The position numbers were made by a program, and so were the translations under genes. Positions 1 through 5,932 of a stretch of 7,485 nt of DNA are shown one piece after another. The stretch spans positions 1-7,485 of the forward strand of contig JBIOJM010000427.1 of NCBI GenBank assembly GCA_044450785.1. Reading direction: 5' to 3'. The notes beneath the pieces were generated by a model. It was given only the letters and a program-made list of their open reading frames with translations. It searched no databases and was not told where the DNA came from. The stretch comes from JBIOJM01 sp044450785. Its GTDB lineage: Bacteria; Planctomycetota; Planctomycetia; Isosphaerales; Isosphaeraceae. The number at the start of each line of letters is the position of its first letter. Position 1 is the first letter of the stretch.

Positions 1-1
1 G

Positions 2-1282
2 GGCGGGGCAGCCGGAGCCGTGTACGCGTACATGGTCGGGACTGCGAGGCTCCAGCAGGACGCCGACTGGGCCCTCTCATACGTTCGACAACACGTGCCC
101 GCATCAACCATAACGGCCCCCGACGTGAAACCAGTCGATGCGACGCCTCTCCCGCCCTGGGATGGCTTCGTGAGGATCAACATGGACGACGCCAAGGCGA
201 TCGGGCTCTTGGTCGTCACGGTCCATTCCCAGACTGATCCGATCGAGCTGCCGCTCATGGGACGCACCGACTACGACCCCAACACGCTCAACAAGATCCG
301 GCCCCGGTTCGATACGCTCGTCGTCAAGGTCCTCGCCGAGTTGGGCCAGCAGGTCAAGAAGGGAGATCCTCTGGTCGATCTGTTCAGTACGGAGCTCGCC
401 GCCGCCAAGAATGACTTTCAGACGGCCTACGTCCAGCATCAGCATGACCTCCGCCTCCTCGACATGCGCCAGAGACTCCTCAAGGAGGATGCCATCTCTA
501 AACAACTCCTCGTCGATACGCAGAACGACGAGAACAAGAGCCGGTTGGCTTTCATGACAGCCTGGGACAAGCTCGGCGTCTTCGGCGTTCCCGAGGATCA
601 AATCCTCCCTCTGGTAAAACACCTCGGCGATCTGCCCCTGCCGAAGGAAGTGCACGCGATCAGCGACAAGGCGAAGATGACGCGTCTCTCGCCGGTCGAC
701 GGCATCGTCATCAAGAAAGATGCCGTCCCTGGTAATCTCTATGACAACAACGACGTGCTCATGGTGATCGCTCCGCTCGACCACCTCTTCGTCTGGGTGA
801 ACGTCTACGAGGCGGACCAGGCCAAAGTGGCGATGGGACAGGACCTGGAAATCCGTTTCCCCTACATGGACCGAACCATCCTGGCCAAGGTGCAGTACGT
901 GGCGAGCGAGGTCTCGAAGGAGACCCGCGCCATCCAGCTCAGAGCATCGATTCCCAACGTGGACGGCAAGTTGAAGGCGGACATGCTGGTCAGGGCCTTT
1001 CTCAAGATTCCGCCCGTCGCAGGCCAGACCGTGATCCCCCGCCAATCGATGGTCGTCATGAACGGAAATGAGTACGCCTTCGTCCAGAAGGAGCAAAGCG
1101 ATCCCCACGGCATCGAGCAGTTCGAGCGGCGCCAGCTCGACGTCGCCGAGGAGCGCGACGACCACGTCGTGGTCAAGGCTGGGCTCAGAGCCGGCGAACA
1201 TATCGCGTCCAATGGCAGCTTGGTCCTCGCCCAGCTCTACGAGGACCAACAGGTGGTCGCGACCGGGATGCCGTTGAAATGA
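2..1282 (+). CDS. RND efflux periplasmic adaptor subunit (HlyD/CusB type), 5'-partial
   Basis: This is a membrane-fusion (adaptor) protein that would link an inner-membrane RND pump to an outer-membrane channel. The frame is open to the left edge. The first visible codons read GGAAGAVYAYMVG, the end of a hydrophobic anchor, so the GTG at 20 is probably internal and the true start lies outside the window. Domains follow the family order. A first barrel-sandwich half covers GRTDYDP through GQQVKKGDPLVDLFSTEL (bases about 258-400). An alpha-hairpin of charged helices follows (about 400-590). The second lipoyl half has SPVDGIVIKKDAVPGNLY (about 690-745). Then come a beta-barrel (VWVNVYEADQAKV, LEIRFPYMDR) and a membrane-proximal domain with the typical VIPRQSMVVMNGNEYAFV. 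The C-terminal end (LRAGEHIASNGSLVLAQLYED) is also typical. I see no Met/His-rich metal site, so the substrate is unknown. Its pump gene is probably off the left edge, since none lies downstream. Confidence 0.88.
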   Translation, partial: GGAAGAVYAYMVGTARLQQDADWALSYVRQHVPASTITAPDVKPVDATPLPPWDGFVRINMDDAKAIGLLVVTVHSQTDPIELPLMGRTDYDPNTLNKIRPRFDTLVVKVLAELGQQVKKGDPLVDLFSTELAAAKNDFQTAYVQHQHDLRLLDMRQRLLKEDAISKQLLVDTQNDENKSRLAFMTAWDKLGVFGVPEDQILPLVKHLGDLPLPKEVHAISDKAKMTRLSPVDGIVIKKDAVPGNLYDNNDVLMVIAPLDHLFVWVNVYEADQAKVAMGQDLEIRFPYMDRTILAKVQYVASEVSKETRAIQLRASIPNVDGKLKADMLVRAFLKIPPVAGQTVIPRQSMVVMNGNEYAFVQKEQSDPHGIEQFERRQLDVAEERDDHVVVKAGLRAGEHIASNGSLVLAQLYEDQQVVATGMPLK

Positions 1283-1394
1283 GGAACGAGAACAGAAAAT
1301 GTTTTTCAGCCGGGCGCCAGCCAGCATCTTGTGCGGGTGAATCACCCGCGGGACAATGCCATGACATAATTCATTTCCGGAAAGGGGACCAGCC
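1283..1394. other. Intergenic region with hairpin and possible promoter elements
   Basis: These 112 bases separate the adaptor from the small 107-residue gene and are richer in A/T than the flanks. They hold a weak GAAAA/TTTTC inverted repeat (1295-1307), a perfect GC-rich hairpin (1333-1349), a CATAAT box matching five of six -10 consensus bases (1365-1370), a palindrome TTTCCGGAAA (1374-1383) and the ribosome binding site of the next gene (1384-1388). No convincing -35 box sits at the right distance from CATAAT. The likely roles are the end of the efflux operon and the start of the small-gene/glgC transcript. Confidence 0.45.
1333..1349 (+). terminator. Perfect 7-bp hairpin, candidate terminator or operator
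   Basis: GCGGGTG and CACCCGC form a perfect 7-bp stem around an AAT loop, 50 bases after the adaptor stop codon. No T-run follows (the next bases are GGGACAATG), so it is not a classic intrinsic terminator. It could be a U-less terminator, an mRNA 3'-end stabiliser, or a dyad operator just upstream of the CATAAT box. Confidence 0.35.
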
Positions 1395-1718
1395 ATGCCT
1401 CTGTTCGAGGTCGAAACGACGTCGCACATCATGATTGCTTGTGTCGCGGATGAGAATGCGGCACGGGCTTTCGCCGTGTCGTATTATCCGGTCGAGGAGA
1501 TCATCCGGGTCACTCACCGCCCGCGCGACGCGTGGGTAATCTCCAAGAAGCTGCTCGGCGCTCACGCCCAGGGCGATCCGTGCTCGATCGCCCGCGATTG
1601 CCTGTCGAAGGCACAGGGCGACAAGCTGCACGCCATGCGGCTTTACATGCAAACGACGGGAAGCGACCTGGATGGCGCACGCAAGGTGATCGAATCGAAC
1701 ATGGTCCGGGGTTGGTGA
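1395..1718 (+). CDS. Small conserved-looking protein with L7/L12 C-terminal-like segment
   Basis: This is a soluble 107-residue protein of unknown function with no signal peptide or membrane helix. The ATG at 1395 is preceded by GGGGA six bases upstream, a good ribosome binding site. Residues 1-60 look like alternating strands and helices (FEVETTSHIMIACVADENAA, then EEIIRVTHRP, then WVISKKLL). Residues 76-102 (GDKLHAMRLYMQTTGSDLDG, then ARKVIES) follow the spacing of the L7/L12 C-terminal pattern of the type KI-x-AIKLxRExTGLxLKEAKxxVE, a protein-contact surface in the ribosomal protein. It is much too short to be L7/L12 itself and lacks the N-terminal dimer and hinge. It lies 29 bases before glgC on the same strand, so the two are probably co-transcribed; whether it acts on glycogen metabolism is not shown. 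Codon use matches its neighbours, which supports a real gene. Confidence 0.75.
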   Translation: MPLFEVETTSHIMIACVADENAARAFAVSYYPVEEIIRVTHRPRDAWVISKKLLGAHAQGDPCSIARDCLSKAQGDKLHAMRLYMQTTGSDLDGARKVIESNMVRGW

Positions 1719-1730
1719 GTCGAACATTAC

Positions 1731-1743
1731 AGAGGAGGAGGAG
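1731..1743 (+). promoter_or_regulatory. Strong purine-rich ribosome binding site of glgC
   Basis: Repeated GAG triplets (AGAGGAGGAGGAG) end four bases before the ATG at 1748 and offer several overlapping AGGAGG registers. This fixes the glgC start at 1748, although the same frame is open further upstream to 1532 through the preceding gene. Confidence 0.75.
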
Positions 1744-1747
1744 TGTC

Positions 1748-3034
1748 ATGCCTCGGGTCATTTCGTTGATCCTGGGCGGCGGTCGCGGCACTCGGCTGTT
1801 TCCGCTGACGCAATCCCGGAGCAAGCCGGCCGTGCCGATCGCGGGTAAGTATCGACTGATCGACGTACCCGTGTCCAATTGCATTCACGCCGGATTGAAC
1901 AGAATCTTCGTGCTGACGCAGTTCAATTCCGTGAGCCTGCACCGGCACATTTACAACACGTACAAGTTCGATCCCTTCAACGGCGGCTTCGTCGAAATCC
2001 TGGCCGCCCAGCAGACGATGGAGCTCGAAGCCTGGTATCAGGGCACGGCCGATGCCGTCCGTCGCAACATTCCTTATTTTTCCGAGGGCGCTTACGACCT
2101 CGTCTTGATCCTTTCCGGTGACCAGCTCTATCGGATGGATTTTCAAGACATGATCCGAACTCACCTCGAGAACAAGGCGGCCGTCACGATCGCGGCCCTG
2201 CCGGTGGCCGAGCAGGAGGCCATGTCGTGCGGCGTCATGAGGATCCAGAGCGACGGCCGTGTCCTCGACTTCGAGGAGAAACCCAAGACTCAGGAGAAGC
2301 TCGAGCGGGTTCGAACCGATCCTAACTGGCTCGAACGGCTCGGCCTGAAAGCGACCGGCCGCCCTTACCTCGCCAGCATGGGCATTTACCTGTTCAATCG
2401 CCCGCTGTTGGTCGATCTGCTGAATTCGAGCAACGCGACCGATTTCGGTCACGAGCTCCTGCCGCAAACGATCTCCCAGCACCGGGTGCAGGCGCACCTG
2501 TTCGACGGCTACTGGGAGGACATCGGCACGATCGGAGCCTTCCACCAGGCCAACATCGAGCTGACGGGCGACGACCCGCCCTTCGATTTTTCATCGGAGG
2601 CAGGGCCGATCTTCACCCGGCATCGCTTCCTCGCGTGCTCGCGAATCGCCGGCGCATCCGTGAAACGCAGTCTGATCTGTGACGGAACCGTCATCGGCCG
2701 CGGGTCAGTGATCGAGGATTCGGTGATCGGCGTTCGGGCCCGCATCGCCGAGAATGTCACGATCCGCAATACCTACATCATGGGGATCGATGTCCTTGAA
2801 CATGAACGCCACCGGGCTGAGAATCAACGACTCGGCCGCCCCTCCGTGGGCGTGGGCGCGAACTCGGTGATCGAGCGGGCGATCATCGATAAGAACGCCC
2901 GCATCGGCCGCAACGTCAAGGTCTTGAACGCGAGCGGAATCGAGGAGTCGGAAGAACATCCCACGCACGTGATCCGCAACGGTGTGGTCGTGATCCCGAA
3001 ATCCGCCATCTTGACCGACGGAACTTTCATCTAA
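1748..3034 (+). CDS. glgC: Glucose-1-phosphate adenylyltransferase (ADP-glucose pyrophosphorylase)
   Basis: It makes ADP-glucose from ATP and glucose-1-phosphate, the committing step of bacterial glycogen synthesis, in the cytosol. The 428-residue length is normal for the family. The N-terminal nucleotidyltransferase domain carries LGGGRGTRLFPL and SRSKPAVP (residues 9-30), GKYRLIDVPVSNC (33-45), the VLTQFNS segment, WYQGTADAVR (96-105), the catalytic aspartate in LSGDQLY (D125) and the glucose-1-phosphate-binding FEEKPK (K178). YWEDIGTI (255-262) leads to a C-terminal left-handed beta-helix of hexapeptide repeats (about 290-428). Motif wording is nearer to cyanobacterial/plant enzymes than to E. 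coli. Lysines K382 (IIDKNARIG) and K418 (VVVIPKSAI) occupy the places of the two cyanobacterial 3-phosphoglycerate-activator lysines. The start is set by the strong ribosome binding site; the upstream in-frame extension is Arg-rich antisense-like sequence. No other glycogen gene is in the window. Confidence 0.96.
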   Translation: MPRVISLILGGGRGTRLFPLTQSRSKPAVPIAGKYRLIDVPVSNCIHAGLNRIFVLTQFNSVSLHRHIYNTYKFDPFNGGFVEILAAQQTMELEAWYQGTADAVRRNIPYFSEGAYDLVLILSGDQLYRMDFQDMIRTHLENKAAVTIAALPVAEQEAMSCGVMRIQSDGRVLDFEEKPKTQEKLERVRTDPNWLERLGLKATGRPYLASMGIYLFNRPLLVDLLNSSNATDFGHELLPQTISQHRVQAHLFDGYWEDIGTIGAFHQANIELTGDDPPFDFSSEAGPIFTRHRFLACSRIAGASVKRSLICDGTVIGRGSVIEDSVIGVRARIAENVTIRNTYIMGIDVLEHERHRAENQRLGRPSVGVGANSVIERAIIDKNARIGRNVKVLNASGIEESEEHPTHVIRNGVVVIPKSAILTDGTFI

Positions 3035-3083
3035 ATCGATCGGTAACGACTCGACCACCGCGGGTCTGGGAGGCGATCGGGGC

Positions 3084-4097
3084 ATGGGGGAATGGGCGAT
3101 TCGCGTCAAGGACTTGCGCAAGCAGTACCCCGGACGGAACGGCCCGGTCCATGCCGTCAACGGGATCGACCTGGAGATCCGACACGGCGAGTGCTTTGGA
3201 TTGCTTGGCCCGAATGGCGCGGGCAAGACAACCACCGTCGAGATCCTTGAGGGTCTGAATCAGCCGACCTCCGGCGAGGTGGAGATCCTCGGCTTGAAGT
3301 GGCGTACCGACCAGGTCGCGATTCGCGAGCGAATCGGTGTCACGCTCCAGGAGACTCGTTTTCCCGAAAAGGAGACGGTTCACGAGCTCGTCTCGTTGTT
3401 CCGGAGCTTCTACAAGAGCGGCATGAGCCCCGGCGACGTCATCGCGCGCGTCGCGTTGGAAAGCAAGGCGAACGCCTTCATCGAGCAGCTCTCCGGAGGA
3501 CAGCAGCAGCGGTTGGCGGTGGCGATGGCCTTGGTCGGCGATCCCGAGGTCTTGTTCCTCGACGAGCCGACCACGGGCCTGGACCCGCAATCGCGCCGCC
3601 AGCTTTGGGAGGTGATCCGCGACTTGCGCGATCGAGGCCGAACCATCGTGCTGACCACGCACTACATGGACGAAGCCGAACGCCTCTGCGACCGAGTGGC
3701 TGTCATCGATCAGGGCAAGATCATCGCACAGGGGTCGCCCGCCGAGCTGATCGCACGGTTAGGGGGTGACCATGTTGTCGAGTTCGCACTCGACCAATCC
3801 GCCACCGGCCCGCCCCTCGAGGCGGATTCGTTCTTGGGGCTCGACACGGTGCTTGCGGCGCGCCTCGAGAACGATGGCTATGTACTGACCGTCGCCCTTC
3901 CTCACCGCGCGATTCCGGCGCTGCTCGACGAACTCGACCGGCGGCAACGACCCCTGGTTCGGCTCACCACGCGGCACGTCAGCCTCGAGGATGTTTTCGT
4001 CTCGTTAACCGGCCGGCACCTTCGCGACGACAGCGACGAAGGCACCGCGGCGGTTGCGCCTTCGGGCAGGAAGGGCAGGTTGAAGCGACGGTCTTGA
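3084..4097 (+). CDS. ABC transporter ATP-binding protein (DrrA/CcmA-like exporter type)
   Basis: This is the cytoplasmic ATPase of an ABC exporter, 337 residues, partnered with the permease that follows. All nucleotide-binding motifs are intact: Walker A GPNGAGKT (42-49), Q-loop Q89 (TLQET), signature LSGGQ (136-140), Walker B VLFLDE (156-161), D-loop GLDPQS (165-170) and switch histidine H193 (TTHYMDE). Residues about 225-315 form the C-terminal DUF4162-like domain common in DrrA-type ATPases, ending in the usual SLEDVFVSLTGRHL. A short basic tail (GRKGRLKRRS) follows. The ATG at 3084 has GGGAGG about 11 bases upstream, slightly long spacing. It begins 49 bases after glgC, with no terminator visible between them, so read-through from glgC is possible. 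The transported substrate cannot be told from sequence. Confidence 0.95.
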   Translation: MGEWAIRVKDLRKQYPGRNGPVHAVNGIDLEIRHGECFGLLGPNGAGKTTTVEILEGLNQPTSGEVEILGLKWRTDQVAIRERIGVTLQETRFPEKETVHELVSLFRSFYKSGMSPGDVIARVALESKANAFIEQLSGGQQQRLAVAMALVGDPEVLFLDEPTTGLDPQSRRQLWEVIRDLRDRGRTIVLTTHYMDEAERLCDRVAVIDQGKIIAQGSPAELIARLGGDHVVEFALDQSATGPPLEADSFLGLDTVLAARLENDGYVLTVALPHRAIPALLDELDRRQRPLVRLTTRHVSLEDVFVSLTGRHLRDDSDEGTAAVAPSGRKGRLKRRS

Positions 4098-4148
4098 CGA
4101 TTCTCCCTGAGGGCGCGCCCCCCGGCATCGGAACACCACCACTCCGGA

Positions 4149-5252
4149 ATGAGAATGGATATGCTGCGATCGTCTCCGCTCATCCAGCTTTACCTGGTCC
4201 GGCTTCGCGATTTTTACCGGCAGCCGGCGCGTGTCTTCTGGGTCTACGGATTTCCGACCATGCTGGCGATCGCGCTGGGATTCGCCTTCCAGAATCGACC
4301 CCCCGCACCCGTATCGATCGACCTGATTGAGGCACCCGGCGCGGTTGCAATCAAGGCGGCGATCGCCGGCCATAATGCGGCGCTCAAGCGAGCGAGTGAA
4401 GCCGGCAAGCCACGGCTCTTCGCCTCCCCCATCGAGGTTCATGAAGCACCCGAGACCGAGGTCCTCGAGCGGCTGAACACCGGCGAGACGCCGTTGGTCA
4501 TCGAGCCGCTCGGTTCGGAATCCTGGACCTATCGGTACGACCCGACGCGGCCCGAGGCCAGCGCGGCGCGGCAGGTCTTGGACGACGTCCTGCAGCAGGC
4601 AGCGGGGCGCACCAACCCCAGATCGACGCACGATGTCTACGTCAGCGAGCCAGGATCGCGCTATATCGATTTTCTGATCCCGGGCCTGATCGGGCTCAAC
4701 GCCATGGGCGGTGGGCTCTGGGGGATCGGCTTCCTTGTGGTCAACTTCCGCATCGCCAAGCTGCTCAAGAGGTTCGTTGCCACACCGATGCCCCGGCGCG
4801 ATTTCCTGATGGCGCTCTTGGGCGCTCGACTGACCTTCGTGATCCCCGACCTGACCGTCCTCCTCCTCCTCGGAACATTGATGTTCCACATGCCGATCCG
4901 CGGCAACCTGGCTCTGGTCATCGTGATCGACCTCTTGGGCGCGCTCGCCTTCGCCGGGATCGGTCTTCTGGTCGGGTGCCGCGCCACGACGACCGAGACT
5001 GTCAGCGGGCTGATGAACCTGGTCATGCTGCCGATGTGGCTGTGCTCCGGAGTTTTCTTCTCGTCCGACCGGTTCCCCGCGAGTGCGCAGTACCTGATCA
5101 AAGCCCTACCCCTGACGCAGCTCGTCAGTGCCCTGCGCATGGTCATCCTCAAAGGGGCGGGCCTCGCCGACGTCAGGTACGCCTTGTTGATCCTCGCCGC
5201 CTGGGCCGTCGGGACCTTCCTGCTGGCATTGCGATTCTTCCGCTGGACCTGA
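4149..5252 (+). CDS. ABC-2 type transporter permease
   Basis: This is the inner-membrane subunit pairing with the upstream ATPase, 51 bases away. The 367-residue protein has a cytoplasmic start, a first membrane helix at about 30-47 (VFWVYGFPTMLAIALGFAF), then a large extracytoplasmic region (about 48-170). A block of five hydrophobic segments follows, at about 174-200, 224-245, 253-277, 284-304 and 343-363. Family hallmarks are YIDFLIPGLIGLNAMGGGLW, the amphipathic RRDFLMALLGARL, LPMWLCSGVFFSSDRFP and the LPLTQLVSALR segment. Starts at 4149, 4155 and 4161 (MRMDM) are all possible; no strong ribosome binding site separates them. The last 147 bases are overlapped on the other strand by the GT2-like gene; the permease reading there is clearly a genuine membrane helix. 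The long loop resembles YhaP/NatB-type exporters more than simple DrrB proteins. Confidence 0.93.
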   Translation: MRMDMLRSSPLIQLYLVRLRDFYRQPARVFWVYGFPTMLAIALGFAFQNRPPAPVSIDLIEAPGAVAIKAAIAGHNAALKRASEAGKPRLFASPIEVHEAPETEVLERLNTGETPLVIEPLGSESWTYRYDPTRPEASAARQVLDDVLQQAAGRTNPRSTHDVYVSEPGSRYIDFLIPGLIGLNAMGGGLWGIGFLVVNFRIAKLLKRFVATPMPRRDFLMALLGARLTFVIPDLTVLLLLGTLMFHMPIRGNLALVIVIDLLGALAFAGIGLLVGCRATTTETVSGLMNLVMLPMWLCSGVFFSSDRFPASAQYLIKALPLTQLVSALRMVILKGAGLADVRYALLILAAWAVGTFLLALRFFRWT

Positions 5253-5897
5253 TGAACGCTGGAATCGCGGATGTCGGAGCAGTTGATTCCAATCCGACCA
5301 CCGGCTTGCAAAACGCGTGAGTCCATCAAGCGGCGGGACGTCCACCTCCGCGATGAGCTGACCGAGAAAGGTCGCCTTGGCGAGGATCTCGGTGTCAAGC
5401 AACGACGATGCCGACTGGAGAGGAATGACCGATAGTTTCTCGAGCCGATGGAGCCGGCATGGGGAATGCACGTCCAGGAGAGGGACGGCGAAGACCAAAC
5501 GTCGCGGCAAAGCGCCCAGCCAGCGCTTGCCAGCTTCCCAGCGGCCGGCGGGGCGCCGGCCGACGACGTGGTCAGAGTGGTCGATCGCTTCCAGAAGCGG
5601 TAGAAGGTGTGCCTTGGTCCACGGCTCTCGCGCGGTGGTTGCCAGGACCAGCGGCAGGCGCGCTCCCTCCAGACCACGACTCAATGAACGGCTGAAGTCG
5701 GATCCGTCGACCGGAACGATGCATCGCTCGACCGGCCGTCCCAGCGCTGTAATGGAATCGACCAGCGGAGCGACGACAGCCTCCGCGCTGTCGTTCGGCA
5801 GGTCCGTGAGCAGGATGATCCGGATCCCGGCATTGGGCAGAGGTTCGCGGCGGAGATGGGTCTCAAAGGGATCGTCGCCCGCCTCGCTCGTGGTCAT
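5106..5897 (-). CDS. Glycosyltransferase family 2-like protein, degenerate, overlapping permease 3' end
   Basis: The 263-residue product looks like a dolichyl-phosphate-mannose-synthase-like GT2 fold. IRIILLTDLPNDS (25-37) opens the fold. DHSDHVVGRRPAGRWEAGKR (106-125) and LPRRLVFAVPLLDVHSPCRL (130-149) match the GT2 region around a G-x-R motif and an SPCRLHR acceptor segment. The stretch IPLQSASSLLDTEILAKATF (158-177) and GQLIAEVDVPPL close it. The usual DXD nucleotide-sugar/metal motif is not seen where expected; LVLATTAREPW stands there. There are no C-terminal membrane helices. The ATG at 5897 is chosen because GGGAG lies five bases upstream; a TTG at 5936 is also in frame but has no ribosome binding site. 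It follows the aminotransferase by 35 bases. Residues after about 215 are antisense to the permease and are hydrophilic, Gly/Gln/Glu/Asp-rich, unlike the core. Activity is uncertain. Confidence 0.75.
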   Translation of the reverse strand: MTTSEAGDDPFETHLRREPLPNAGIRIILLTDLPNDSAEAVVAPLVDSITALGRPVERCIVPVDGSDFSRSLSRGLEGARLPLVLATTAREPWTKAHLLPLLEAIDHSDHVVGRRPAGRWEAGKRWLGALPRRLVFAVPLLDVHSPCRLHRLEKLSVIPLQSASSLLDTEILAKATFLGQLIAEVDVPPLDGLTRFASRWSDWNQLLRHPRFQRSSGPAEESQCQQEGPDGPGGEDQQGVPDVGEARPFEDDHAQGTDELRQG

Positions 5898-5902
5898 TCG
5901 TA

Positions 5903-5907
5903 CTCCC
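5903..5907 (-). promoter_or_regulatory. Ribosome binding site of the GT2-like gene
   Basis: On the minus strand GGGAG precedes the ATG at 5897 by five bases. It supports the shorter start over the upstream TTG at 5936, which would overlap the aminotransferase stop codon. Confidence 0.6.
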
Positions 5908-5932
5908 GGCGACGGTGGCCGAAACGAACCGA

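Noticed and set aside
104..1432. 442-codon open frame on the minus strand across the adaptor gene
   Set aside because: It is an antisense shadow of a clear HlyD/CusB-type gene; its product is Asp/Leu/Val/His-rich with no recognisable domain, as expected in high-GC DNA.
1532..1747. In-frame 72-codon upstream extension of glgC
   Set aside because: It overlaps the small gene in another frame, is Arg-rich and low in protein character, and the strong ribosome binding site points to the ATG at 1748.
1727..2545. 272-codon minus-strand frame opposite glgC
   Set aside because: Antisense shadow; glgC motifs are intact on the + strand.
4111..4120. GGGCGCGCCC palindrome between the two ABC genes
   Set aside because: A 10-base GC palindrome is common by chance at this composition, has no T-run, and lies inside a probable two-gene operon.
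4005..4889. 294-codon minus-strand frame opposite the ABC genes
   Set aside because: Antisense shadow spanning two well-supported + strand genes; no domain is recognisable.
4661..5677. 338-codon minus-strand frame under the permease and GT2-like gene
   Set aside because: Ser/Arg-rich composition without a domain, in a different frame from the recognisable GT2-like protein.
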